A stretch of DNA of 64,000 nt from CAITNM01 sp037138055 (lineage in GTDB: Bacteria; Pseudomonadota; Alphaproteobacteria; Paracaedibacterales; CAITNM01): positions 1 through 64,000 of the forward strand of contig JBAXJB010000005.1 of the NCBI GenBank assembly GCA_037138055.1, given 5' to 3'. The translations under genes and the position numbers were made by a program. Position 1 is the stretch's first letter. Each line of letters begins with the position of its first letter. Positions 17,177-26,959 of this stretch are shown piece by piece. Below the pieces are notes generated by a model. That model was not told the origin of the DNA and did no database searches. It saw only the letters and a list, made by a program, of their open reading frames with translations.

Positions 17177-18133
17177 ATGAATAAATTTTTAGATTTTGAA
17201 AAACCAATTGCTGAACTTGTTGGTAAAATTGAAGAGCTAAGACACTTAGCTAACAACAAAGACCTTAACATCGCTGATGAGGTTTCTAAGCTGCAATTAA
17301 AAGCAGATAAAATGATGCGTCAAACGTACACTCAGTTAACACCTTGGCAAAAGGTTCAAGTAGCTAGGCATCCGGACAGACCAAAATTTTCTGCATATAT
17401 AAATGCAATTTTTACTGATTTTGTGCCACTTGCTGGTGATCGCTTATTTGCTGATGACCAAAGTATTGTTGGTGGCTTGGCGACCTTAGGTGGTGTATCT
17501 GTTATGGTCATTGGCCAAGAAAAAGGTAACGATACAGAATCCCGTGTAAAACATAATTTTGGCATGCCAAAACCTGAAGGGTATCGTAAAGCTCAACGTT
17601 TAATGGATATTGCAAATCGTTTTAAATTGCCAGTTATCACGTTTATTGATACGCCAGGAGCTTATCCTGGCATTGATGCCGAAGAACGTGGTCAAGCTGA
17701 AGCAATAGCTAAAAGCATAGAAAAATGCCTAACTATTGAAGTTCCCTTAATTACAATCATCATCGGTGAAGGTAGCTCTGGCGGTGCCATAGCTATTGCA
17801 ACTGCAAATTCAGTATTAATGCTTGAACATGCAATTTATGCGGTAATTTCCCCTGAAGGATGTGCTTCAATTTTATGGCGCAGCTCAACAAAAGCTGCTG
17901 AAGCTGCTGAAGCCCAAAAATTAACCGCTCAAGACTTACTAACACTTGGTGTAATTGATGCAATTATTCCTGAACCTATTGGCGGAGCACAACGCTTTCC
18001 TACACAAGTTGTTGAATCTGTAAGACGTCAGATAGAAATAGTTATGAATGACCTAATGCGCAATAGCGGACCACAGCTAAAACAAATGCGTCGTGAAAAG
18101 TTCCTGCATATGGGACAAAAGAGTTTAGGGTAA
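17177..18133 (+). CDS. accA: Acetyl-CoA carboxylase carboxyltransferase alpha subunit
   Basis: A 318-residue subunit that, with AccD, transfers the carboxyl group from biotin to acetyl-CoA, making malonyl-CoA for fatty acid synthesis. It is recognised by LDFEKPIAEL at the start, ARHPDRP, GRDP-equivalent region around DTESRVKHNFGMPKPEGYRK, ITFIDTPGAYPG and the oxyanion glycines in GEGSSGGAIAI. Length matches the family. It opens a lipid/envelope gene run. Confidence 0.96.
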   Translation: MNKFLDFEKPIAELVGKIEELRHLANNKDLNIADEVSKLQLKADKMMRQTYTQLTPWQKVQVARHPDRPKFSAYINAIFTDFVPLAGDRLFADDQSIVGGLATLGGVSVMVIGQEKGNDTESRVKHNFGMPKPEGYRKAQRLMDIANRFKLPVITFIDTPGAYPGIDAEERGQAEAIAKSIEKCLTIEVPLITIIIGEGSSGGAIAIATANSVLMLEHAIYAVISPEGCASILWRSSTKAAEAAEAQKLTAQDLLTLGVIDAIIPEPIGGAQRFPTQVVESVRRQIEIVMNDLMRNSGPQLKQMRREKFLHMGQKSLG

Positions 18134-18177
18134 CTTTTGAAAACCAAACATTTAACAACAAAACGGTGATACCAATT

Positions 18178-18900
18178 ATGATGTTGAACTTAAATATTCC
18201 AAAGCATGTCGCAATCATTATGGATGGCAATGGACGTTGGGCGAAAGCAAGATCGCTTCCTACTATTGCAGGCCACAGAGCTGGAGCAAAAGCTGTTGAA
18301 GAGATAATAGGACGCGCTGCAGAAATTGGAATTGAGTATGTAACTCTTTGGGCTTTTTCTTCTGAAAACTGGAAACGTGAGCAAGAGTGGGTTGAAGAAC
18401 TTATGGGGCTGCTTCGTTGGTACCTACAACATTCAATCGATAAGCTTATAAAAAACAATGTACGTGTGAAAGTTATTGGTGACCGCTCAGCGTTCGCAAA
18501 AGACTTGCAAGACATGATCGGCAGCGTTGAAGACAGAACCCAGGAAAACACAGGTATTACTGTTATTTTAGCGTTAAGTTATGGAGGCCGAGATGATATT
18601 CGCAGGGCTACACAAAAAATTGCAGCTGACATCAAAAGCGGAGCTATACAGCCAGAGGATATTACAGAAGACTTAATCAGCCAAAATCTTGACACCAAGT
18701 TTTGCCCAGATCCTGATTTATTAATTCGTACCTCTGGCGAATTACGAGTAAGCAACTACCTACTGTGGCAAATGGCTTACACTGAATACGTATTTGTTGA
18801 TTGCTTTTGGCCTGATTTTGGGGCAAAACAATTAGACTTAGCAATTGAACAGTATTCAAAAAGGCATCGCCGATATGGCTTATACAGTGTTGCAGCCTAA
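18178..18900 (+). CDS. uppS: Undecaprenyl diphosphate synthase (cis-prenyltransferase)
   Basis: A 240-residue cis-prenyltransferase making C55 undecaprenyl diphosphate, the lipid carrier of peptidoglycan synthesis. It carries HVAIIMDGNGRWAK with the Mg-binding Asp, HRAGAKAVEE, AFSSENWKR and PDLLIRTSGELRVSN. Possible starts are GTG 18166, ATG 18178 and ATG 18181; none has a strong ribosome site. The 3' end overlaps cdsA by 26 bases. Confidence 0.95.
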   Translation: MMLNLNIPKHVAIIMDGNGRWAKARSLPTIAGHRAGAKAVEEIIGRAAEIGIEYVTLWAFSSENWKREQEWVEELMGLLRWYLQHSIDKLIKNNVRVKVIGDRSAFAKDLQDMIGSVEDRTQENTGITVILALSYGGRDDIRRATQKIAADIKSGAIQPEDITEDLISQNLDTKFCPDPDLLIRTSGELRVSNYLLWQMAYTEYVFVDCFWPDFGAKQLDLAIEQYSKRHRRYGLYSVAA

Positions 18901-19666
18901 GGGAGATTTGCTTCCAAGAATCCTTACCGGATTAGTAGCAATCCCGGCAGTTATTTTTCTAATTTTTCAAGACCCCATTTTTTTTATATTACTTGGTGTG
19001 CTTGCAAGCTTTGGATTACTTAGAGAATGGTCACGTCTAAGTTTTGGTGAAAATTACCACTGGATGAATAGCATTTGTTTATTAGCTATTCTCGTGGCTT
19101 TTGTGCCGGCATTACGTATAGGTTCTGTTGCAATAATACTAGCTGGATGTGGTTGGTTGTATTACTTAAACCTTTTGCCCGTTAAGAAGTTTGCAATTGT
19201 CAGCGCTGGCTATCTGTACATAAGCCTTGCAATGAGTATCATTATTCATATAATGCCTGAAATTGGGGGATCGCACTTTATTTTATTAGTACTTGCTCTT
19301 GTTTGGCTTGTAGATACAGGCGCGTTCATAGTAGGTAAAGCTATAGGAGGACCAAAATTAGCGCCGACTATTAGTCCTGGCAAAACATGGGCTGGATTTT
19401 TTGGTGGTATCTTTTTTGGTTTAGTGGGCGTGTGGTTTCTAACAAAAATAATGAGTATCAACGTAAGTAATGCATTTTGGGTTTTTGGAACAGCTGCGGT
19501 TTTTCTGGCCCATGGCGGTGATCTTCTAGAATCATGGTGTAAACGATATTTTAATGTAAAGGACTCTGGCAGTTTTCTTCCTGGTCATGGCGGGTTATTA
19601 GATAGGCTAGATAGTCTTTTGGCTATTAGCTTTGCAGTCGCCTTACTTTGGTATTTTGGTGAATAA
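18875..19666 (+). CDS. cdsA: Phosphatidate cytidylyltransferase CdsA
   Basis: A 263-residue multi-spanning membrane enzyme making CDP-diacylglycerol from phosphatidate and CTP. The C-terminal CDS signature is complete: ESWCKRYFNVKDSGSFLPG followed by HGGLLDRLDS. The start at 18875 (MAYTVLQPKG) is preferred over an upstream ATG because it fits the family N-terminus. The uppS-cdsA order is the common one. Confidence 0.95.
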   Translation: MAYTVLQPKGDLLPRILTGLVAIPAVIFLIFQDPIFFILLGVLASFGLLREWSRLSFGENYHWMNSICLLAILVAFVPALRIGSVAIILAGCGWLYYLNLLPVKKFAIVSAGYLYISLAMSIIIHIMPEIGGSHFILLVLALVWLVDTGAFIVGKAIGGPKLAPTISPGKTWAGFFGGIFFGLVGVWFLTKIMSINVSNAFWVFGTAAVFLAHGGDLLESWCKRYFNVKDSGSFLPGHGGLLDRLDSLLAISFAVALLWYFGE

Positions 19667-19692
19667 TTCAATAATTTTAATAAGAAAATAAT

Positions 19693-21222
19693 ATGCGATT
19701 AGTCTCATCGGCACTTAATGTTGCTTTTTTTACAATCCTTAGTCGTTTAACTGGGTTCTTCCGTGATATTTTGATGGCCCAGTATATTGGCACAAGCTTT
19801 GTTATGGATGCCCTTGTTATTGCCATTAAAATTCCTAGTTTTTTAAGAAGAATTTTTGCAGAAGGCGCGCTGAATTCTTCATTCGTTCCTATTTACTCCG
19901 CAATGCATGTTTCGCAAGAAAGTGAAGCTAAAGAATTTATCAAAGACATTTTTTCATTAATGACAGGAATCCTAATATTATTGATTATAATCTTTGAGCT
20001 AATCATGCCTTTCATCGTTACTATTATGATTCCTGGGGTAGGTGAAGAAGTATTCTCATTAGCTGTTTCATTTTCTAGAATTACTTTTCCTTTTATTTTA
20101 CTTATATCATTAACAGCTTTATTCAGTGGTGTTTTAAATACTCATGATCGCTTTGGCGCTGCTGCATCATCACAAATTGCTGGAAATCTTTTCATTGTAT
20201 TTATTATGAAAATTGTTGATCCTTCTATGCTTGGTGATGGCGGAATTGTTGCTACAGCAATTATGGGATCAGGTTTTGTTCAGCTGCTGTGGGTATATGT
20301 TCCTTGCTACTTCATGGGTATTCGCCCTTCACTTAGAAAGCCAAGAAAAAACCAGGCAATGACAAATTTTGGTAGAAGAATGCTTCCTGCTGCATTTGGT
20401 TCAGGCATTCTTCAAATCAATTTATTTATCGATACAATTATCGCGTCGTTGCTACCAATGGGAACTATATCTTACCTGTATTACGCAGATAGACTTTACC
20501 ACCTGCCAATCAGTGTTACCGGCACTGCCTTAGGTACTGTTCTGCTACCAATGTTATCCAAACAATGGAGAGAAAATAACGTTGAAGGAGCCATGCACAA
20601 TCAAAATCGCGCAATTGAATTCGCGATGTTAATTACACTCCCAGCAATGGTCGGATTAATTTATTTGTCATATCCTTTGGTCATGGTTATTTTTGAACGC
20701 GGAGCTTTTGACCACGCATCAAGCGTTGCCACTGCAGAAACACTTGCAGGATTTGCCAGCGGATTACCTGCATATATATTAATAAAAATATTTAACACTA
20801 GCTTTTTTGCACGACAAGATACAGTTACGCCTATAAAAGTGGCTCTTGCTGGCATGGTTGTGAATGTGGTTTTGAATTTTGCTCTGATATACAAATACAA
20901 GCACCTTGGCATAGCTATCGCAACGTCTAGTGCGTCTTGGTTTAATGCTGCCGTATTAGTTTATCTTTTGAAAAAACGTAATTTCATTAGCTTTGATACG
21001 GCACTTTGGAAATTCTTGGCAAAAATTCTAATACCTTGTGCTTTAATATTTTTAGTACTTATAACCTTGAAACCTATTGTTGCGCCTTACCTTCATTCAA
21101 ATGATGGTATTCACATTCGCTCCATTGCCCTAGCCGTACTTGTTGGAGCAGGATTATTGGCGTATTTTGTTGCAGCTTGGGCTACTGGTTTATTGCGATT
21201 CAAAGAATACATGTCATCGTAG
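19693..21222 (+). CDS. murJ: Lipid II flippase MurJ
   Basis: A 509-residue polytopic membrane protein of the MVF/MurJ group that flips lipid II across the inner membrane. The N-terminal VAFFTILSRLTGFFRDILMA and GAFDHASSVATAETLAGF are characteristic, and about 14 hydrophobic segments are visible. It ends directly against the mfd start (TAG-ATG). Confidence 0.95.
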   Translation: MRLVSSALNVAFFTILSRLTGFFRDILMAQYIGTSFVMDALVIAIKIPSFLRRIFAEGALNSSFVPIYSAMHVSQESEAKEFIKDIFSLMTGILILLIIIFELIMPFIVTIMIPGVGEEVFSLAVSFSRITFPFILLISLTALFSGVLNTHDRFGAAASSQIAGNLFIVFIMKIVDPSMLGDGGIVATAIMGSGFVQLLWVYVPCYFMGIRPSLRKPRKNQAMTNFGRRMLPAAFGSGILQINLFIDTIIASLLPMGTISYLYYADRLYHLPISVTGTALGTVLLPMLSKQWRENNVEGAMHNQNRAIEFAMLITLPAMVGLIYLSYPLVMVIFERGAFDHASSVATAETLAGFASGLPAYILIKIFNTSFFARQDTVTPIKVALAGMVVNVVLNFALIYKYKHLGIAIATSSASWFNAAVLVYLLKKRNFISFDTALWKFLAKILIPCALIFLVLITLKPIVAPYLHSNDGIHIRSIALAVLVGAGLLAYFVAAWATGLLRFKEYMSS

Positions 21223-24200
21223 ATGGAAACGCTATCTCAGGTTATTAAAAGTTATCGTGCTTTTGCCGTAGCTGGGCTTCTTGAAAAAACAAAATCCGCA
21301 CTTATTATACTAAGCCGCGATAATGACATTTCCCAATTTACAGTTCAGCTTGAACGATTGTTAAAGCGAAAAATACTAGCGTTTCCTGCTTGGGACTGCT
21401 TACCCTATGACAGAGTTTCTCCGTCATTAGATTGTATTAGTCAACGAGTTCAAGCACTAACTACCCTAGCTGAAGAACCGGAACAAATTTTAGTAACATC
21501 CGTTACTGCATTAACTCAATATCTGCCTCCGCGCTTAAGCTTTTTAGGAGAATCCTTAACTTTAAAAAAAGGGCAATCTTATTCATTTACAAAACTGAAT
21601 ACATATTTGGTTGAAAAAGGGTTCAATCGCGTTGGTGTTGTTTATGAACCTGGCGATTATGCAGTACGCGGCGATATTATCGATTTTTTCCCAATAGGTC
21701 ATGAAAATCCGTACAGGATAGATTTTTTTGGAGATGATGTTGAACGCATTCGTCAGTTTGATGCAGCAAATCAATCAACATTGAATGAACTAAATGAAAT
21801 TCTTATTAAGCCAGTACGCGAAATTACATTAACAGCACAAGCCATTCAATTTTTCAAAGAAAAATACAGATTACAGTTTCCTGAAAACTATAGTCAAAAT
21901 TCCTTATATCAACACATTAGCCAAGGCCATTTGTATGCAGGTTATGAACATTGGTTTCCTTTGTATTTTGAAAATACAGAAACATTAATTGATTACATAA
22001 CTCCTGAAAAAACCATTTTAGAATTTGATGCATCTCAAACTTTTTCAGAGCATCACACCTTAATTCACGAATACTATCAGGCGCGCGTATCACCTGTTTT
22101 TGGAGATCACACATACCAACCATTGCCACCTGAAATAGTCTATTGGAATGAAAAGACCTGGAATGATTTTACAAAAAAAAATCATGTGATAATTTCTCCA
22201 TTCCATACAGAAGGCGCAACACAATTACCAGTTCAACCCGCCCCTAGTTTTGAACAATCAAGGCAGCAAGGGCAATTATTTGAGCATGTGTTTGCTTTAA
22301 AAAACGAACATCCAGATAAGCAATTGATCGTTGTTGCACAAACAGATGGCGCACGATCTCGCCTTGAGACAATGCTAAAAGAACACGGAAGCGTACAGAT
22401 TCTGCCTTTGACAGAATGGCCACCTGTAAATGCTTCAAAAAAACCTATTTATTCTTTAACTTTTCCGTTAGATGAAGGGTTTGTAACCCATGACCAAATA
22501 GTTCTTACTGAACAAGATATTTTGGGTGAACGCATTTCACGTAAAATTCAAAAAGCGCGCAAAAATGCAAACATATTCAAAGACCTTAGTGAATTAAATT
22601 TAGGTGATTATGTTGTGCATCGTGAGCACGGTGTAGCAAAATATCAAGGATTACAAACTGTCGATGTTGCTGACCACCCTCATGATTGTTTGCTATTAGA
22701 ATACGCTGATAAAAACAAGCTATTCCTGCCCGTTGAAAACCTTGAGCTTTTAAGCCGTTATGGCTCTGACGACATGGTGGTTGAACTAGACCGTTTAGGC
22801 ACTGCGAATTGGCAAAATCGAAAAGCACGAGTAAAGAAACGTTTATTGATCATTGCTGACTACTTAATTAAATTAGCGGCGGAACGATCATTACAAGAAG
22901 GGGAGACTTTCTTAACTCCCAAAGTTTACGATGAATTTTGCTCACGCTTCCCCTACCCTGAAACTGATGATCAGCTTCGCGCTATTGAAGAAGTTCTTGG
23001 TGATTTAGCATCGGGCAAACCTATGGATAGGTTAGTATGCGGAGATGTTGGTTTTGGCAAAACAGAAATTGCTTTACGTGCAGCTTTCGCCGTTGCGGCA
23101 TCTGGCAAACAAGTCGTGATTGTGGCACCTACCACATTATTATGTCGCCAGCATTTTCAGAATTTTTCCAGTCGTTTTCATGGCTTTGGTATTCGTGTTG
23201 TTCAACTTTCACGTCTAGTTAAAGCGGCTGATGCGAAACGTACCCATGCTGAAATTACCAATGGTGATGCAAAAATTGTTATTGCTACCCATGCGGTGTT
23301 ATCTGACAAGACAAAATTTCATGACTTAGGGTTGCTTATTATTGATGAGGAACAACACTTCGGTGTTAAGCAAAAAGAAAAATTAAAAAAACTCAAGCCG
23401 AATGTTCACATTCTAACATTAACGGCAACACCAATTCCCCGCACCTTACAACTAGCACTAACTGGTGTTCGTGAACTAAGCTTAATTGCTACACCTCCAA
23501 TTGACCGTTTGAGCATTCGCACCTTTACCATGCCGTTTGATGGAGTGGTGATAAAAGAAGCGTTGATGCGTGAATATCACCGCGGGGGACAAAGTTTTTT
23601 TGTGGTGCCCCGTATTGAAGACCTTAAAAAATCAAAAGAAATTCTTGAAACATTATTGCCTGATTTTCGTATTGCCACAGCCCATGGTCAATTACCAGCA
23701 ACTGAATTGGAAGACATTATTTCTGATTTTTGCGATAGAAAATACGAAGTGCTACTTGCTACCAATATCATAGAATCCGGCATTGATATGCCTTGGGTAA
23801 ATACCATTATTATTCACCGTGCTGATCGCTTTGGGTTAGCACAACTTTACCAATTACGTGGACGCGTGGGCCGCACAAAAATTCAGTCTTACGCTTACCT
23901 CACCCTACCCCCTGATATAATCATCAGTGACACCGCTAAAAAACGATTAGAAGTTATGCAGAGTCTTGATCAACTAGGTGCAGGGTTTAAACTGGCAAGC
24001 TACGATATGGACATTCGTGGTGCCGGTAATCTTGTTGGTGAAGAACAATCTGGTCACATAAAAGAAGTTGGCGTTGAACTATACCAAACCCTGTTACACG
24101 AAGCCATTTTACAAGTTCGCGCAGAACAGGAACACACAGTTGTGCAAACAACTGATTGGATTCCTCAGCTGAACTTGGGGCTTTCTTTGCTTATACCCGA

Positions 24201-24615
24201 ATCTTATGTTGCTGACCTAGGCTTGCGCTTGAGCTTATATAGACGACTAGCAACATTAGAATCAGTCAATGAAGTACACGCATTCGCTGCCGAACTGGTG
24301 GACCGTTTTGGAAAAATTCCTAATGAGTGTGAAAACTTGCTAAAAGTTATAGAGCTTAAAATTGCGTGCAAACATTTAAACATTGAAAAAATTGATGCAG
24401 GACCTAAAGGCATTGTCATTGCTTTTTACAAAAATGAGTTTGCAAAACCAGAGGCTTTGTTGGCATATATAGGTTCACTTGAAGCGCGTAAATTAGCTGA
24501 TGTTAAGCTACGTCCAGATCAGAAAATTAGCTTTTTACGTGATGGCCTAAACACTGATCAGCGTTTAAAATTTTGCTTTGCGGTACTGAAACAGATTCAG
24601 GGGATTTTTCTATGA
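21223..24615 (+). CDS. mfd: Transcription-repair coupling factor Mfd
   Basis: A 1130-residue SF2 translocase that removes RNA polymerase stalled at DNA lesions and recruits UvrA. It has a UvrB-like N-terminal region, an RNA polymerase-interacting segment (YVVHREHGVAKYQGL, near residue 465), Walker A GDVGFGKT (607-614), DEEQ (708-711), LTATPIPRTL and GRVGRTKIQSYAYL, then a C-terminal TRCF domain. It begins immediately after murJ, with no space, and is probably translationally coupled. Confidence 0.97.
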   Translation: METLSQVIKSYRAFAVAGLLEKTKSALIILSRDNDISQFTVQLERLLKRKILAFPAWDCLPYDRVSPSLDCISQRVQALTTLAEEPEQILVTSVTALTQYLPPRLSFLGESLTLKKGQSYSFTKLNTYLVEKGFNRVGVVYEPGDYAVRGDIIDFFPIGHENPYRIDFFGDDVERIRQFDAANQSTLNELNEILIKPVREITLTAQAIQFFKEKYRLQFPENYSQNSLYQHISQGHLYAGYEHWFPLYFENTETLIDYITPEKTILEFDASQTFSEHHTLIHEYYQARVSPVFGDHTYQPLPPEIVYWNEKTWNDFTKKNHVIISPFHTEGATQLPVQPAPSFEQSRQQGQLFEHVFALKNEHPDKQLIVVAQTDGARSRLETMLKEHGSVQILPLTEWPPVNASKKPIYSLTFPLDEGFVTHDQIVLTEQDILGERISRKIQKARKNANIFKDLSELNLGDYVVHREHGVAKYQGLQTVDVADHPHDCLLLEYADKNKLFLPVENLELLSRYGSDDMVVELDRLGTANWQNRKARVKKRLLIIADYLIKLAAERSLQEGETFLTPKVYDEFCSRFPYPETDDQLRAIEEVLGDLASGKPMDRLVCGDVGFGKTEIALRAAFAVAASGKQVVIVAPTTLLCRQHFQNFSSRFHGFGIRVVQLSRLVKAADAKRTHAEITNGDAKIVIATHAVLSDKTKFHDLGLLIIDEEQHFGVKQKEKLKKLKPNVHILTLTATPIPRTLQLALTGVRELSLIATPPIDRLSIRTFTMPFDGVVIKEALMREYHRGGQSFFVVPRIEDLKKSKEILETLLPDFRIATAHGQLPATELEDIISDFCDRKYEVLLATNIIESGIDMPWVNTIIIHRADRFGLAQLYQLRGRVGRTKIQSYAYLTLPPDIIISDTAKKRLEVMQSLDQLGAGFKLASYDMDIRGAGNLVGEEQSGHIKEVGVELYQTLLHEAILQVRAEQEHTVVQTTDWIPQLNLGLSLLIPESYVADLGLRLSLYRRLATLESVNEVHAFAAELVDRFGKIPNECENLLKVIELKIACKHLNIEKIDAGPKGIVIAFYKNEFAKPEALLAYIGSLEARKLADVKLRPDQKISFLRDGLNTDQRLKFCFAVLKQIQGIFL

Positions 24616-25811
24616 TGACAGCAATACCAAGAAAAATTCAAGAATTTCAAAAAGCACATGTTATGAACGGTGCAATTGCGGTAGCACAAGGTGGAGAAAC
24701 TGTTTATGCCAATGGGTTAGGAATTGCTGATCATTTCACAAATCAACTATGCACAAAAGACACTCAATTTTTTATTGCATCGATAACAAAGCAATTTACA
24801 GCTGCTGCACTGTTGCATGTATTGTGGCATCGCGATCCGTCAATTGAATTGTTAAAAGCAGCTCTCCATAGCCCTCTCATCAATTACCTTCCAGCAAATG
24901 ATTCCATATGGTCGGGATCTATACCTGAATGGGCTGAGAAAGTCTCTCTACATCACATGTTAACTCATACATCAGGTATTCCCGCACCAAGTTTTGAAAA
25001 AGATGAAAGCACTGTGATATCTCCTGCTGAAGTCGTTAAAACCTTAAAAGACAAGTCCTTATTATTTGAACCAGACACCAAATATCAGTACTCATACGCT
25101 GGCTACTTTTTGTTAAGTGAAATTATTGCTCGATTAGCTGAAAAAAGTTTAAGCCAATATTTAAACGATCATTTTTTTAAACCGCTTGGACTGCATAATA
25201 CTTTCATGCCTGAAACTGGAACATGCAGAACAATGAAAGCATCTGGTGATTATCCAAATCTTGCCAGGGGTTACACCTGTTTCGAGAATTCGCTTCCCAT
25301 TGAAACAGAAACCTATGGTAGAAACGCTCTTTTATGCGGCGCTGGAGGATTAGTTTCTACCGTTACAGATTTGCTCAAGTGGAATGAAAATCTTTATGGT
25401 AATAAGGTTCTTCCAAGTGAAGTCACTGACCTGATGTTAAAAGAGCATGTAGAAATAGATGCAGAGGATACACCAAGCTATTACTGCTACGGAATTATAA
25501 AAATAAAATACACAAATGGTGATGTATTCAAACATGATGGCGGCATGGATGGGTTCATTTCAACCTTGCAATACAAGCCATGTAACAAATTATCATTCGT
25601 GGCTCTTGCAAATTTCAACATCTATTATTGTCAAAAATTTGGCCAAGCATTTGATGAAGAATACAAAAGATTTTCTCATATCAAAAATCAAACAGATTTA
25701 AATGCAGCTGTTGATCAAGCGATGGAAGAAAGATTCCTCGGCTTTTTAGCAATAAAGAAAAGTCATGAACTAATGAAATTAAAAGATATCGTTACCCTAG
25801 ACACAAAATAA
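24612..25811 (+). CDS. Serine hydrolase of the beta-lactamase class C / PBP4* family
   Basis: A 399-residue protein. The SxxK motif is Ser57-Ile-Thr-Lys60 in IASITKQF, YxY-like YSYAGYF comes mid-protein, and HDGG (in KHDGGMDGF) replaces KTG. This matches the broad beta-lactamase/esterase/D-aminopeptidase superfamily. No signal peptide is visible, so a cytosolic esterase or peptidase seems more likely than a resistance enzyme. ATG 24612 overlaps the mfd stop (ATGA), suggesting coupling. Confidence 0.88.
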   Translation: MMTAIPRKIQEFQKAHVMNGAIAVAQGGETVYANGLGIADHFTNQLCTKDTQFFIASITKQFTAAALLHVLWHRDPSIELLKAALHSPLINYLPANDSIWSGSIPEWAEKVSLHHMLTHTSGIPAPSFEKDESTVISPAEVVKTLKDKSLLFEPDTKYQYSYAGYFLLSEIIARLAEKSLSQYLNDHFFKPLGLHNTFMPETGTCRTMKASGDYPNLARGYTCFENSLPIETETYGRNALLCGAGGLVSTVTDLLKWNENLYGNKVLPSEVTDLMLKEHVEIDAEDTPSYYCYGIIKIKYTNGDVFKHDGGMDGFISTLQYKPCNKLSFVALANFNIYYCQKFGQAFDEEYKRFSHIKNQTDLNAAVDQAMEERFLGFLAIKKSHELMKLKDIVTLDTK

Positions 25812-25876
25812 GCGCTATCTTGCTAGGTGTTTAAACAGACTATAGGATGAGCATACGTTTAATAGCAATTTAACAT

Positions 25877-26959
25877 ATGATTCAACGTTTGCAATTGCAG
25901 TCTTTTAGAAGCTACAGCCAGTTGATTATTGATATCAACAAACCCTTTGTGGTTTTTTCAGGGCCTAATGGCGCAGGAAAAACAAATGTTTTAGAAGCAA
26001 TTTCCTTATTTACACCGGGACGCGGCCTGCGCAAAGCCGAGCTTTTGGAATTGCAACAACTAGAATCCACCTCTCCTTGGGCTGCATCAATTACTGTGAA
26101 TGGGTATTCTCTTGGAACGGGCGTTAGTGATGTGGGTTTGAAAAAACGCCTTTGGCATTTGAACCAAGAACCATTGAAAAGCCAGAAAATACTAAACGAT
26201 ATTCTTCGACTTTTTTGGCTAACGCCTGAAACGGATCGCTTGTTTTTAGATACGCCATCGGTTCGTCGTCATTTTATTGACCGAATGATCTTTGTGTTAT
26301 GGCCAGAACATGCTGCAGTTTTAAAGGCATATGAGCATTCAACCAAAGAACGGTTACGATTATTAGAGATGAGCGCTGATGCCGTATGGATTAGCAACGT
26401 TGAAGAACATATTGTAAGTGCCGGCATTCAAATGCAAAAAAATCGCAGCAGTTTCTTAGAACTTTTACCACTTGATGAATCACTAAAAGCATCAATGCGT
26501 GGTGCAGCAGAGCTTTTAGAAACCGAAGACGATGCCAAAGACTATTATTTAAAACAGCTTTCACAAAATCGCCCTCGCGATGGCGCAGCTGGAATGACAA
26601 CATTTGGCCCTCATAGAAGCGACTTGGAAGTATTTTACACACCAAAAAACCAGCTGGCAGAAAAATGTTCGACGGGCGAGCAAAAAATGCTGCTTTCCAA
26701 ATTTTTAATGGGATTTTTGAAGTATCTTCTAGAAAATATAGACACTCCTGTGATTTTATTATTCGATGATGTTATTTCACATTTAGATTTTGCTAATCGT
26801 GTGCTATTGTTTGAACAACTCATAGGGTTGCAACAGCAAACAAGTAATAAAGGTATGTTGCAGGTGTTTTTCACTGGAACACATCTAAATGCATTTGAAG
26901 CTATACTCCCCTATGCACAAAGTTTTGAAGTTGACCATAGTCAGGTAAGGACCGTTTAA
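25877..26959 (+). CDS. recF: Recombination/replication repair protein RecF
   Basis: A 360-residue SMC-like ATPase that loads RecA at gapped DNA through RecOR. Walker A GPNGAGKT is at 29-36, the signature-like segment is STGEQKMLLSKFL, and the Walker B region is ILLFDDVISHLD. recO is also in this window (62527). The stop overlaps the gyrB start (TAATG), the classic recF-gyrB pair, though separated from dnaA-dnaN by 15 kb. Confidence 0.95.
   Translation: MIQRLQLQSFRSYSQLIIDINKPFVVFSGPNGAGKTNVLEAISLFTPGRGLRKAELLELQQLESTSPWAASITVNGYSLGTGVSDVGLKKRLWHLNQEPLKSQKILNDILRLFWLTPETDRLFLDTPSVRRHFIDRMIFVLWPEHAAVLKAYEHSTKERLRLLEMSADAVWISNVEEHIVSAGIQMQKNRSSFLELLPLDESLKASMRGAAELLETEDDAKDYYLKQLSQNRPRDGAAGMTTFGPHRSDLEVFYTPKNQLAEKCSTGEQKMLLSKFLMGFLKYLLENIDTPVILLFDDVISHLDFANRVLLFEQLIGLQQQTSNKGMLQVFFTGTHLNAFEAILPYAQSFEVDHSQVRTV

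Noticed and set aside
18042..18551. Minus-strand reading frame of 169 codons opposite accA/uppS
   Set aside because: Antisense shadow covering two conserved genes.
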